The translations under genes were made by a program, and so were the position numbers. Under the pieces are notes generated by a model. The model searched no databases and had not been told where the DNA came from. It saw only the letters and a program-made list of their open reading frames with translations. From Okapia johnstoni (taxonomy: Eukaryota; Chordata; Mammalia; Artiodactyla; Giraffidae), in contig CM044316.1 of assembly GCA_024291935.2 (NCBI GenBank), positions 78,756,501 through 78,820,500 of the forward strand: a DNA stretch of 64,000 nt, given 5' to 3'. This document shows positions 1 through 11,554 of this stretch, in pieces (positions within the stretch are counted from its first letter, which is position 1; every line of letters begins with the position of its first letter).

Positions 1-234
1 GTGCAAAGAAATAGAGGAAAACAATAAATGGGAAAGACTAGACATCGCTCCAAGAAAATTAGAGATACCAAGGGAACATGTCATGCAAGGATGGGCTCGA
101 TAAAGAACAGAAATGGTATGGACCTAGAAATGGTATGGACCTAACAGAAGCAGAAGATATTAAGAAGAAGTGGCAAGAATACACAGAAGAACTGTACAAA
201 AAAAGATCTTCATGACCCAGATAATCATGATGGT

Positions 235-429
235 GTGATTACTCACCTAGAGCCAGTCATTCTGGAATGTGAAGTCATGAGGGCCTTAGAAAGCATCACT
301 ATGAACAAAGCTAGTGGAGGTGAAGGAATTCCAGTTGAGCTATACCAAATTCTAAAAGGTGATGCTGTGAAAGTGCTGCATTCAATAAGCCAGCAAATAT
401 GGAAAACTCAGCAGTGGCCACAGGACTAG
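235..429 (+). pseudogene. BovB RT N-terminal fragment
   Basis: A 64-codon open stretch holds the segment just ahead of the RT fingers (KASGGEGIPVELYQILKGDAVKVLH, here quoted only in part as KASGGEGIPVEL). It ends at a TAG where other copies in this window read TGG (QDWKRS), a single G-to-A nonsense change. It belongs to the same BovB copy as the RT fragment downstream but lies in a different frame from it. Confidence 0.85.
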
Positions 430-520
430 AAAAGGTCAGTTTTCATTCCAATCCGAAAGAAAGGCAATACCAAAGAACGCTCATCTCACAATTGCACTCA
501 TCTCACACGCTAGTAAAGTA

Positions 521-1249
521 ATGCTCAAGATTCTCCAAGCCAGGCTTCAGCAATACATGAACCGTGAACTTCCAGATGTTCAAGCTGGTTTTAGAAAAGG
601 CAGAGGAACCAGAGATCAAATTGTCAACATCCAATGGATCACTGAAAAAGCAAGAGAGTTCCAGAAAAATATCTTCCTCTGCTTTATTGACTATGCCAAA
701 GCCTTTGACTGTGTGGATCGCAATAAACTGTGGAAAATTCTGAAAGAGATGGGAATACCAGACCACCTGACCTGCCTCTTGAGAAATCTGTATGCAGGTC
801 AGGAAGCAACAGTCAGAACTGGACATGGAACAACAGACTGGTTCCAAATAGGAAAAGGAGTCCGTCAAGGCTGTATATTGTCACCCTGCTTATTTAACTT
901 ATATGCAGAGTACATCATGAGAAATGCTGGGCTGGAAGAAACACAAGCTGGAATCAAGATTGCCAGGAGAAATATCAATAGCCTCAGATATGCGGATGAC
1001 ACCACCCTTATGGCAGAAAGTGAAGAAGAACAAAAGAGCCTCTTGATGAAAGTGAAAGAGGAGAGTGAAAAAGTTGGCTTAAAGCTCAACATTCAGAAAA
1101 CTAAAATCATGGTATCTGGTCCCATCACTTCATGGCAAATAGACGGGAAAATGGTGGAAATAGAGGCTGACTTTATTTGGGGGGGGGCTTCAAAATCACC
1201 GCAGATGGTGATTGCAGCCATGAAATTAAAAGACGCTTGCTCCTTGTAA
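521..1249 (+). pseudogene. BovB reverse transcriptase fragment (YADD retained)
   Basis: This is the longest open part of the BovB RT in this copy, 242 codons. It reads through the RT blocks in order: GFRKGRGTRDQI near residue 24, motif A with FIDYAKAFD near residue 55, motif B with VRQGCILSP near residue 113, and the catalytic C motif LRYADD near residue 156. All the catalytic aspartates are therefore still encoded. The frame is lost after the G9 run at 1179-1187, so the C-terminal domain lies in another frame (1412-1621). There is no native start; the methionine at 521 is internal. It is a dead fragment, not a host gene. Confidence 0.9.
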
Positions 1250-1786
1250 GAAAAGTTATGACCAACCTAGACAGCATATTAAAAATCAGAGACATTACTT
1301 TGCCAACAAAGGTCTGTCTTGTCAAAGTTATGGTTTTCCAGTAGTCATGTGTGGATATGAGAATTGGACTATAAAGAAAGCTGAGCACTGAAGAATTGAT
1401 GCTTTTGAACTGTGGTGTTGGAGAGTAGACTCTTGAGAGTCCCTTGGACTGCAAAGAGATACAACCAGTCCATCCTAAAGGAAATCATTCCTGAATATTC
1501 ATTGGAAGGACTGATGCTGAAGCTGAAACTCCAATACTTTGGCCACCTGATGATAAGAACTGACTCATTTGAAAAGACCCTGATGCTGGGAAAGATTGAA
1601 GGCAGGAGGAGAAGGGGATAACAGAGGATGAGATGGTTGAATGGCATCACCAACTCAATGGACATGGGTTTGGGTCCATTGACTCCAGGAGTTGGTGATG
1701 GACAGGGAGGCCTGGCATGCTGCAGTCCATGGGGTTGCAAATAGTCAGACACAACTGTGTGAATGAACTGAACTGAACTGAACTGA

Positions 1787-1955
1787 TAAGTTATCTGTAA
1801 ATTTACTTGTGTCACCTCACCAAGCACTGATGTTCAGGCTCTTGTCTTTTTTGTGTGTGGCATATAAGCTGGAACAGGCCTGAGTCTACAGACAGAACTC
1901 ACCAGTTGATGGTGAAGGAGGAGGAAAATGAAATGGGACTTATATATGATTAGAG
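1787..1955. other. Unassigned spacer
   Basis: Short sequence between the BovB 3' end and a hAT-like MITE. I see no gene, RNA or recognisable repeat. Confidence 0.5.
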
Positions 1956-2112
1956 CGATGGTTTTCAGCTTGGCTGCACATTGTTGTATTTATCTGTCAA
2001 CCTTTTAAAATATACCCAGGCCCTCCCCTAAAAAATTTGAATTTAACTGATCTGATGTGAAGCCCACAACTCAGATGATCCTAGTACGAGGCGAAGACTG
2101 AGAATCATGGCC
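1956..2112. mobile_element. hAT-Charlie-type MITE relic
   Basis: The two ends are imperfect inverted complements (left cgatggttttcagcttgg; right cgaagactgagaatcatgg), and the interior has the TTGGCTGCACATT and GATTTAACTGATCTG-like blocks familiar from short hAT-Charlie non-autonomous elements. A short tagag motif occurs on both sides and may be the remains of the 8-bp target duplication. Which MER subfamily it is cannot be fixed by eye. Confidence 0.55.
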
Positions 2113-2179
2113 TAGAGTCCCAAATCAATTCTGAGAATTTTTTACTTCCTGCTGAATCATGTGGAGGCCTCCAGCACAA

Positions 2180-2300
2180 TGGGAAGGAGCCTGGGCTTTG
2201 GCCTCATTTGGGCCCACATTTGAATCTTGCATGCCTCTTGCTGGAAAGTGTTCATAAGTCTCAAGCTCTTGAAACAGGAAGTTGGTGATGAGGTTCAGGG
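2180..2300 (+). mobile_element. MIR SINE fragment
   Basis: The run aaggagcctgggctttgg, a degraded B-box-like segment and the later gtctcaagctcttgaaacagg stretch follow the order of the MIR consensus on the plus strand. It is old and diverged. The overlapping 71-codon minus-strand frame at 2125-2340 is a chance frame. Confidence 0.55.
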
Positions 2301-2544
2301 TTGGCCTCTTCAAGATGGGCCACTTTAACATGATAATCATGTTGAGTTGAAAACCGTCAAGGCCAAAAAAGACTCAGGAAGACACTTTGACCTTTCTTCT
2401 AACTGCCTAAAAGAATTTACATAGAGGACCTGTTTCAGGAAGGGAGCTAAGGGCACAGATAACAATATAATATGGACTAGGTGTAATAGGCATGGAAGAA
2501 CCTAAGCAACCATCTCATCCTCTGCTGCCCCCTTTCCCTTTTTC

Positions 2545-2680
2545 AGATGGTTGGATGGCATCACCTATTCAGTGGACATTAACTTGGGAAAACTCTGGGA
2601 GATTGTGACCCAGGGAAGTATGCTGCAGTCCATGGGGTCACAAAGAGTCAAACATGACTTAGCAACTGAACAACAACAAA
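2545..2680 (+). mobile_element. BovB 3'-end fragment
   Basis: A short plus-strand BovB tail starts at the conserved agatggttggatggcatcac block, runs through ctgcagtccatggggtcaca, and ends in agcaactgaacaacaacaaa. Only the last ~135 bp of the element inserted, a typical 5' truncation. Confidence 0.85.
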
Positions 2681-2689
2681 GCTAAGTAA

Positions 2690-5110
2690 TGTCTACTTGC
2701 TATAATTCCTCTGTGTCCCATTGGTCCTTATGGCTCAGCAGACATTTGTTTACCAAACATTTGCTCTTTTCCGTCTTCCTGTGAACTGTCTTTCTCTTCC
2801 TTTGAAGTCCCATTTAAATCTTAGTTTGCTGTCATATGTTTTTCTTAAACCATGAATACAAGGAAATCACAACCTTTCCCATTATAGAAAAAAAAAAAAA
2901 GTTAAATGAATTTGAGGGAGGTTTCACATAAGTATGGGACACACACACATTTAAAAATTGTTTTCCATTGGCGAACTCATAGTTCTGAGATAATTAACAG
3001 CAACCATAGATCGCTAGTGACCAAAGGTACAAAACAGCAACATTATCCAAGAAATCTAATACACAAAAAGTCTAACTGACCTTTTCAAAATAGCAGGGTC
3101 AGGCTGGAGGATATAAAATACATAATAAGAACAATACTTGCAAATGAGTAAGAAAAATCCCAGGGTGCCTTCTCAACTCACTTTTGGTAATCCAGCCAAT
3201 TGAAAATGTAAAACTTAGGCACATCCAGACATAATGACACCTTATCCTACCTTCATTGTGCTGGATACCAGGGATAGCTGAACAAACTGACTTCTTTATG
3301 AGCAACAGAATACATACATGCACACACAGGAATAATAAAAAATAAATAATGCAGGTCAACTCTAAATAAAAATATTAGTTGATGACATTTTCCTATAATG
3401 CCATACTCTTTAAGATTGAAAAATTGAGTTGCAGTACTTCTGTGTACTTGAGGGATATTTTTGAAGAGTTTTCCAAAAGTAGGAGCAGACCTGTCACTGT
3501 TTGCGTTGTTAGAGCAGCTGATGACCTACATAATTAGCAAAGGACCATGTAAATAAATATCCAGCTTAGGAAGTAAAAGTAGAAACTTGAAAAAAGGAAT
3601 TTTGAAAAATGGCAGTCAAATAATTATTCATTAAATACTCTTTGAATCTCCAATGTGAAATAAGACCAGGCTTTAAACAACAAAGACATAATAATGACAG
3701 GTGAGTTTTCTGAGATGTAGGTAGAAGGTAAGTTTGCTCCCAGAAGCATGGTGTCAGTGCCAGGATAAAGGTTAGTGACTTCTCCTGCTGTATTCACAGG
3801 AACTCTGGATGTGTCAGCCAGGGCTGTGTACTCTTTGCACTCAACCTCAAGTCTCAGTTTTGAAATGTGTGAAAATTACCAAATTAGACAGCGTCATGTG
3901 AGACTATGAACATTTTTCTCCTTGTTTTTAATTATTAGAAATTGTAATTGACCTGTGTAAGCGATATCTGTTGTATTGCTTAAATAGCTGAGCCCTGAAG
4001 CTAACTCCTTTAATTATTAATGAAGAAACGGGTGTTTGCTTCAGTAACTCAAGTGTGACAGAAATGTCAGCTATGAAAAACATAACATTTTTATCCCTGA
4101 AACAAAGAATAGCTTTTCTGCTGTGTATTTTTTTCCCAAGTAAGCACCATATGATCCACAACCATGTGATCTACAAATCTGGTTTAGCTCACTCTTTTGA
4201 AAATCTTGGGGATTAGAAATATTCTTTTTCTTTTTTAATTACCTTGCTCATTTCCAATGTAAGTTTCTATCTTTTTAATAATCAATTTGCATTCAAGTTC
4301 TGAATCCCGTCATGGCAACAAGCCAAGAACTAAAGAAAGTATTGTTGGTTAAAAAGGATTTTAAGTGAAACTAGGGGAGTCTGATTTATTTATGTCCATT
4401 CTCTCTGATTTGTACTGCAAGAGGGGTTTTTCTTAAATTTTTTTTTAGGAGTTGGTTCATCTTCCTTCCTTCCTGTAAACTTTAGGTAAGACAGCTGGAG
4501 ATCTTAGGATTCTGCATTTTCTACATCAGCAAAACTCAGAGTCTGCTATGAAAGGGGTGTGATTCTGTTTAATCACAGTGTTATATAATGCTGCAAATTC
4601 TCTAAGGTGTAATGATATTTAGAGGCGACAGTAAAAGCATTACAATTCCACCAAGTGTTATACAGAGAAACATGTACAAGGAAGGCTGAACTTTTTCAAA
4701 CAGCTAATAGAAACATAATGATTTTTTTTTTCTCTACAACATTTTCAGCAAACAAAAATAGCTAGTTGAGATTTTGGTCACAAACTTGAGATGCTGTTAT
4801 AACATACCTATTAAACTGACAAATAAATCCCGCATACTATTAATGCATTTTCAGTACTTTCATAGAATATATATTAGGTACGAATGAAAAATATTTGGAT
4901 GGACTAGTGTGCAGTAGATATTTTTAGCTCTTATTTGAATGAAAAATATATTGACACATTTAGCAACTTGGCTAAATTCCTTGCATTATTTTTCTCTCAA
5001 AATGTACATAAAGAACAATTTCATTCTAACATTAGTAATAGTAGTAGTAATAGCAATAGTAATAGTATTAGGGTAGTGTTTATAAAAATAAACATTTCTC
5101 ATAATGTCTT
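2690..5110. other. No gene recognised; AT-rich, probably old diverged DNA
   Basis: About 2.4 kb without a frame, RNA or repeat that I can support. It contains an A13 tract near 2889-2901, a short CA run near 2940 and a trinucleotide (TAR)n run at about 5030-5075. The 86-codon and 77-codon minus-strand frames here have no recognisable domains. Confidence 0.5.
5030..5075. repeat. Imperfect (TAG/TAA)n microsatellite
   Basis: Trinucleotide units such as tagtagtaatag and aatagtaatag are repeated with interruptions. It creates the serine/asparagine run of the chance frame at 4935-5147. Confidence 0.7.
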
Positions 5111-5117
5111 TTTTTAT

Positions 5118-5425
5118 TGTATGATATCATTTATATGTGGGGTCTAAAAAAATAAAACAAAACAGTGAATATAACAACAAAGAAGCAGACTCACAGGTAT
5201 ATAGAACAAATTAGTGGTTACTAGTGGGGAGAGGGGAGAGAGGGAGGAAATTAAGATATACAAACTGTTATGCATAAAATAAGCTACAAGGATGTAACAG
5301 GAGAATAACAGAGAATATAGCAATTATGTTATAATAATGATTAATGAAGTATAACTTTAAAAATTATGAATCACTATATTGTACAATTTTAACTTATATA
5401 ATATTTACACCTATACTCTGATTTT
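5118..5425 (+). mobile_element. L1 LINE 3' UTR fragment
   Basis: The order of blocks (tatgatatcatttatatgtgg, agaagcagactcacaggtat, gtggttactagtggggagag, tgaatcactatattgtac, aacttatataatat) is that of the artiodactyl L1 3' UTR on the plus strand. No ORF2 sequence precedes it, so this is a severely 5'-truncated copy. Confidence 0.75.
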
Positions 5426-6591
5426 TAAAAGTGCTTTATGAAATAGATGATAACTCAGACACCTGTTACACAGATATGAAAGTGAGATCACAGTGAAAAT
5501 TTATTGAAGAAAGTAGCATTTTATAAAGTTTTGACCTTATAAATTTTCACTAATAACCCTAAAATTAACTTATTAAACCATAGTAATTAAGACATTGTGG
5601 TGTTGACATAGGGACAGACATTTAAACCACTGGGACAGATTAAAGGGTCTATAAGTAACATGAATATAGCACATAATTCATGAGAAAGGTGGCACTACAG
5701 AGCAGTGGGGAAAGAACAATATCAATAAATAGTATTGATTTAATTGTATATCTATATAAGGAAAAAGTAATTCTTCATCTCTACCTTATTCTATTAACAA
5801 AATCACTTCCATATCATGGTTCTAAATGAGAAAGGCAAGACAGAATAAGGAATCTAGAAAATAAGAGAATATCTTCATTGCTTTGAATAGGCAAAAATTT
5901 CTTTAAAGGGGCTCAAGGGCCTTAACTGTAAATAGGAGATATAGAAAAGTGAACTACATTAAAATAAAGATCTGTAGAAGGCAGGATCACGATGGTGCAG
6001 TAGGAAAATTCTAAGCTCACCTTCTCCCATGAACACACCAAAATTTTAAGTACTTATAGAAAAATTCTCTCTGAGAACAAACTGAAGAATAGCAGAATGA
6101 CTCTTCTACAATGAAGAATAAAAAAAAGCACTCTGAGATGGGTAGCAGGGGAAGAGAAGCTATCTAGTTGGGACTCACATGCCCTGCAGATGACCCAGAA
6201 GAGGAGGGGGATATCATGATCTTGGGAATCCTTTCTAGAGAAAAAGAGTTGTTTAAGCACCATATTGGGAACCCCAGTCCTGAGACCCAGCATCAGGAAG
6301 ACGAGCTCCTTTGGCTGGCTTTGGAAACCAGTGTGGCTTACAACTCCCACATGAGGATGTAATTTTGGGGCTGGGTAAGTAGCTTATTACACCTAATGTC
6401 AAAGACAAACAGAGAAAGTCAAACAAAATGGTAAGACAGAAGAATTTGCTTCAAACAAAAGAACAAGATAATAATCCATGAAAAAAACCCTAATGAAACA
6501 GATAATTTATCTGATAAAGAGTTGAAAGCAATGGTCATAAAAATACTCACAAAAATCAGGAAAAGAATAAAGAAACATGACGAGAACTTTG

Positions 6592-7016
6592 TAGAAACAT
6601 GGATGGACCTACAGTCTGTCATACAGAGTAAAGTAAGTTCAGAATGAAAAAAAATATCATGTAGTACAGAATATATGTGGAATCTAGGAAAATGGTATAG
6701 ATAAGCCTATTTCCAAGGCAGAAATCGAGATGCAGACATAGAGAACAGACATTTGGACATAGTGGGGAGAGGAAGGAGGGATAAACTGGGAGATTGGGAC
6801 CGACATATATACAGTACCATGTGTAAAATAGATAGCTAGTGGTAAGCTGCTACATAACACAGAAAGCTGAGTTCAGTGCTCTGGGGTGGGATGGGGGAGG
6901 GCTGGGATGGAGGTTCAAAAGGGACAGGATATATGTAAGCACATGACTGATTCACTTATTGCCCAGCAGAAACCAACACAACATTGCAAAGCAATTATAT
7001 TCCAATAAAAAAGAAA
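6592..7016 (+). mobile_element. Nested L1 3' end inserted in the old L1 ORF1
   Basis: A separate, 5'-truncated L1 3' UTR interrupts the ORF1 of the host L1. It starts with acatggatggacctacagt, contains a G-rich stretch at about 6880-6910 and ends tcactta..ccagcagaaaccaacacaac..caataaaaaagaaa. The host ORF1 sequence on the two sides (gacgagaacttt / cagagttgaagactacaataac) is continuous once this block is removed. Confidence 0.8.
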
Positions 7017-7970
7017 TAATCAGAGTTGAAGACTACAATAACTGAAATAAAAAGACACTAGGAATTAATCAACAGCAGACTAGGTGATGCAAAATGCATA
7101 AGCAACCTGGAAAGCAGAATAGTGGAAATCATCCAATCAAAACAGGAGTAGGAAAAAAGTTTGTTTTAATGAGGAGAGTTTAAAGGGTCTCTAGGACATC
7201 ACGTGAACTAGCATGCACATTATGGTGGCCCCACCTAGGAGGAGAAGAGAGAAAGGGGCAGAAAGCGTAATTGATAAAATGATCTCCAAAAGCTTCCCTA
7301 ACCCAGAGATGGAAACACATATCCAAGTCCAGAAAGTACAGAGATGAATGCAAACAAAGCAACAGTAAGCTATATTACAATTAAAATTGCAAAAGTTTAA
7401 GATGAAGAGAGAATTTTAAAAAACAGAAAAACAAAGAGTTACAAACAAGGGAACTCCCCATAAAGCCATCAGCTGATTTTTCAGCAAAAATTTTGCAGGC
7501 CAGAAGGGTATGGCTTGATATATTTAAAGTAATGAAAGGGAAAAAACTACAACCAAGAATACTCTACCTGGCAAGGTCATCATTCAAAATTGATGGAGAA
7601 ATAAATAATTTCCCAGACAAGCAAAATCAAAGAGTTCACCACCACTAAACTGGGCTTACAAAAAAAAAAAATATTAAAGGGTCTTCTTTAAGTGAAAAAG
7701 AAAAGGTCATAAAACAAGAAATAAGAAAATGCATGAAAGAAAAAAATATCACCGGTAAAGGCAAATATATAGAAAAGGCAATGGAACAACTTTAAAAAGT
7801 TAGTACAAAGATTAAAAGGTAAAACTCATAAAACCTTCTATAACGATAATAAAAGAGTTAGATACACACAAAAATGTAAAATATGACATCAGAAACATAA
7901 AATATGTGGCAGTAGAGAAAAAGCTAAAGCTATTAGAATACATTTTAACATAAATGACTGTTAGTTTAAG

Positions 7971-7998
7971 ATAGAGAGAGAGAGACAGATATATATGA
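7971..7998. repeat. (GA)n-(TA)n microsatellite
   Basis: A run of GA dinucleotides followed by tatatat, lying inside the old L1. Confidence 0.7.
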
Positions 7999-9284
7999 AT
8001 GTCATAGTGAGCACAAACCATAAACCTACATTAGATACTCAGAAAACAAAGATAAAGGAACCCCAAAACAACACTGAAGAAAATAATCAAGCCTCAAAGA
8101 AAAGACTAAAAGAAGAGAGAAGAACTACAAAAAGAGCCAGAAAACAAGTAATGAAATGGTAAAAATATATATCTATAAATAATTACTTTAAATGCAAATA
8201 GGTTAAATGCTCAAATCAAAAGACATAGGGTGGCTGAATGGATAAAAACATCGAGACCCCTTTATATGCTGCATAAAAGAGACTCACTTCAAAGCGAAAT
8301 AAACACATGCAGACTGAAGAAATAGAAAAAGAGACTCCATACAAAATGGCAACATAAAGAAAGCTAGAGTCGTAATACTAGTATCAAGCAAAATGAACTT
8401 TAAAACAAAATCTACAGCAAAAGTCAAAGAAGGCATATATGATGATAAAGGAGTCAATCCAAGAAGAAATTAAAACATTCATAACATTCATATATGCAAC
8501 TAACAGAGGAGCATCTAAATATATAAAGCAAATATTAAAAAACATAAAGGGAGATATTACTAGTAATACAAAAACAGTAGGGGATTTTAATACCCCAGTT
8601 ATATCAGTGGATAGATAACCCACACAGAAAGTCCATACAAAAATACTGGCCTCAAAGGAAATTATTTGATATCTATGTAACATTCTACCCCAAAACAGCA
8701 GAATACACATTCTTTTCAAGTACACATGAACCATTCTCAAGGACAGATCACATAGTAGGCCACAAAACAAATCTCAGTAAATTTTAGAAATCTGAAATTA
8801 TATCAAGCATCTTTTCAGACAAAAACTGCATGAAATTAGAAATCAAGTTCTGTAGAAAACTGGAAAAAACAAAGCACGTGGGAAATAGACAACGTTCTAC
8901 TTAAAAAGAACAATAAGTCAACAAAGAAATCAAAGAGGAAATTAAAAATACCTTGAGATTATAAAAGTATAGACACAAATTCCCAAAATCTATGAGACAG
9001 AACAAAAGCAATTCTAAGAGGAAAATTTACAGTAATACACGCCTACCTCAAGAAACAAGAAAGCACTCAAATAAACAACCAAACTTTCCTTCTAAAAGAA
9101 TTAGAAAAAGAAGAGCAAAGCCCAAAGTTAGTAGAAGAAAGGAAATAATAAAGAGAAAAACAGAAATAAATGAAATAGAGACCCCAGAAAAGTAAACATC
9201 AATGAAACTAAAAAGTGGTTTATTGAAGAGATAAACAAAATTGATAAACCTTTAGCCAGACTCATCAAGAATATATTTGCAAAC

Positions 9285-9568
9285 GGAACAGTCCTGTGGA
9301 CTCTGAGGGAGAAGGTGAGGGTTGGACGTTCTGGGACAATAACATTGAAACATGTATATTGTCATATGTGAAGCAGAACACCATTCCATGTTCTATGCAT
9401 GGGATGGATGCTCAGGGATGGAGCGTTGGGATGACACAGAGGGATGGGAGGGGGAGGGAGGTGGGAGGAGGGCTTGGGAGGGGGAGCACATGTGAATCCA
9501 TGGCTGATTCATGTTGATGTATGGCAAAAACTACTACAATATTGTAAAGTAATTAGCCCCCAACTAAA

Positions 9569-9603
<35 letters not shown>

Positions 9604-9640
9604 AAGGATATTAAATTCTGTATTGGGTTGAAAAAAAAAA
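9285..9640 (+). mobile_element. Young L1 3' end with 30-nt 3' transduction
   Basis: A 5'-truncated L1 3' end inserted with an 18-bp perfect target duplication, aagaatatatttgcaaac, at 9267-9284 and 9641-9658. It contains the L1 3' UTR with a G-rich segment at 9420-9485 and the terminal gattcatgttgatgtatggc block, then a poly(A) of about 34 at 9567-9600, then 30 nt of non-L1 sequence, then a second poly(A) to 9640. The double tail inside one target duplication shows read-through of the first poly(A) site and use of a downstream one. The 73-codon frame at 9296-9517 (DNNIETCILSYVKQ..) is the usual 3' UTR frame of ruminant and pig L1s, not a gene. Confidence 0.9.
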
Positions 9641-10838
9641 AAGAATATATTTGCAAACAATATGTCTGATAAGAGCTTACAATCCAAAGCAGAAGAACTC
9701 ACATAACTAAATATATTTAAAAATGGGCACAGGAATTGAATAGGCATTTTTCCAAAGAACTCTTACAGATGGCCAACACACATATGAAAACCCGCTTAAC
9801 ATTACTAATCATCAGGAAAATGCAAATCAAAGCCATATGAACAATCAAATCACACATGTCAGAATGGCTATACTCAAAAAGTCAAGATATAACAAGTGTT
9901 AGCAAAGATACAGGGAAAAGAGAATACTAGTACAATGTTGGTGGGAACATATATAGCACTGTGGAAAACAGTATGGAAATTCCTCAAAATATTAAAACAG
10001 AACATGTTTTCTGTCAATTCCACTCCTTGGTATTTATGTGAAGAGAACAAAAGCACTAATTCAAAAGGATATGTGCACCCCAACATTCACAGAAGCATTA
10101 TTTTCAAAGCCAAGATATGAAAGCATCAGAAGCACACATTAACAGATAAATGAATAAAAAAGATGTAGATATTTACACGGCAATATCATTCAACCACAGA
10201 AAGAATGAATTCTAGCTGTTTCAACAACATGTATGGACCTGGAGGGCATTATGCTTAGTAAAATAAGAGAAAGACAAATACTGTATGTTTTCACCTATAT
10301 GTGAAATCTAAAAAGCAAAACAAACAAATACAACAAGACAGAAATTGACTCACCGATACAGAGGAAAAACTCGTGGTTACTAGAGGGGGGAAGGGTCCTG
10401 GCAGGGATAACATGGGCTTCCCAGGTGGTGCTGATAAAGAATTCACCTGCAAGTGCAGGAGATGCAAGAGATGTGGATTAGAGCCCTGGGTTGGAAAGAT
10501 CCCCTAGAGAAGGAAAGAGCAGCCTACTCCAGTATGCTTGCTTGGGAAATCCCATGGACAGAGGAGACTGGTGAACTACAGTTCATGGGCTTGCAAAGAG
10601 TCAGACATGACTTAGCAACTGAATGACAACAAGGCTGTAAAATAGGTAAAGGGGATTAAGAGGTACAAACTACCAATTTTAAAATAAATAAGCCACAGAA
10701 ATGTACTGTACAGCACAGAGATATAGTCAATATTTATAATAATGTTCTATGGTGTATAATCTATAAAAATGTGGAGTCACTGTGTTGTATGCCCCAAACT
10801 AATGGAATATTGTAAGTTACTATAATTAACTCTTAAAA
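9641..10838 (+). mobile_element. Old L1, second part: ORF2 C-terminus and 3' UTR
   Basis: The sequence resumes in the post-RT part of ORF2 (atatttgcaaacaatatgtctg, then ggcatttttccaaagaactc and atgctt..catgtatggacctggagg) and passes into the L1 3' UTR, ending gtaagttactataattaact near 10830. Between the left half, which stops before the RT, and this part roughly 2 kb of ORF2 (the whole RT) is missing. A Bov-tA is inserted at 10413-10630, splitting the 3' UTR. Confidence 0.8.
10413..10630 (+). mobile_element. Bov-tA SINE, full length
   Basis: Starts with gggcttccca, has the tRNA-Glu-like head (gataaagaattcacctgcaa, gtggattagagccctgg as a decayed B box), the gatcccctagagaagg linker, and the BovB-derived tail ending agtcagacatgacttagcaa. 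It sits inside the L1 3' UTR, so it is younger than that L1. Confidence 0.93.
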
Positions 10839-11554
10839 TCCAGATACACTATTGAGAAAGAAAACACAAGCCGCAGAGCAGATGAAAACTTTGATAATAC
10901 ATACAAATGACAAAGGACTTGAATATAAAATACAAAAAATATTGTATAAATTAATACAAACAGCTCAGTTTATAAATTGGAAGTATATACCTCACGAAAG
11001 AAGATGTCCAAGCAAGAAAGGGTGCTCATTATCATCAATCATGGAGAAAATGCAAATTTAAACCACAGTGGAATGCCATTACATGCCACGAGATAACTCA
11101 AGTTAAAAGGATTAACAATTGCCATTGTTGGCAAATATGTGGAGCAACTAGAACTCTTATACATTCCTCTCAGAAGTGTTAAGTTGGTTCAACCATTCTG
11201 GAGAACTATTTAGTAGTTTTTATTAAACTAAACACACGCATACTCTATGACACACTAATTCCGCTCCTATGTATATTCTAATTCTGAATGCTTATCTGGT
11301 ACACTGAAAGACAAGTTTAAGAATGTTTTTAGCAGCATTATTAACAACAGCCAAAAATGAAAACAACTGAAATGCTCATCAACAGTAAAACGGACAAATA
11401 GAATATTCATAAAGGAAACACAGAGCAAAGAAAAAAGTAAGCAAGTTCTCTACACTACAGCAATGATGAATTTCATAAATATAATATCATTCAAAAGTTG
11501 CCAGACATATAAGATTACAAAAAATCTATGATATTTGAAAACAGATAATAACCT
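10839..11554 (+). mobile_element. Older L1 (L1M-like) ORF2 C-terminal fragment
   Basis: Diverged L1 sequence in the order expected after the RT: cctcacgaaagaagatgtcc, atcatggagaaaatgcaaat, ccacagtggaatgccattac, gttggcaaatatgtggagca, tagcagcattattaacaacagcc. It continues after the BovB insertion as a 3' UTR that ends near 12795. Confidence 0.7.

Larger units (their letters stand above)
1..1786 (+). mobile_element. BovB (RTE) LINE, 5'-truncated by window edge, broken
   Basis: The left edge of the window lies inside a plus-strand BovB copy that runs from the linker ahead of the reverse transcriptase to the BovB 3' end with its CTGAA repeats near 1764-1785. BovB is an RTE-clade non-LTR retrotransposon with one long ORF encoding endonuclease and RT; only the RT and C-terminal part is present here. 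The frame is broken many times: a 17-bp tandem duplication at 109-142, a TGG-to-TAG stop near 427, indels at 430-520, and a run of nine G at 1179-1187 where other copies have a shorter run. The element is certain; whether its 5' end lies just outside the window cannot be seen. Confidence 0.95.
5975..9266 (+). mobile_element. Old L1: 5' UTR, ORF1 and ORF2 endonuclease part
   Basis: A long plus-strand L1 begins with a GATGG..AGTAGGAA-like 5' UTR start at about 5985, passes through ORF1 (GATAAAGAGTTGAAAGCAATGG at about 6510; the C-terminal block TTTTGCAGGCCAGAAGGGTA at about 7488), and enters ORF2 near 8185, where the endonuclease opening TLNVN-like block and RVAEWIK-like block can be read. It stops at the linker before the RT (ataaacctttagccagactc at about 9245). 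Stops and frameshifts are everywhere, so nothing is translated. It is interrupted by a nested L1 end at 6592-7016, and its second part resumes at 9641. Confidence 0.85.

Noticed and set aside
1369..1827. 152-codon minus-strand frame
   Set aside because: Antisense of the BovB C-terminal part. BovB 3' ends routinely give such shadow frames (also at 12373-12705, 28539-28775, 52317-52730).
4935..5147. 70-codon frame with Ser/Asn repeats
   Set aside because: The repeats come from the (TAR)n microsatellite, and the frame runs into an L1 3' UTR.
9296..9517. 73-codon frame DNNIETCILSYVKQ..
   Set aside because: This is the known frame in the 3' UTR of artiodactyl L1 elements, not a gene.
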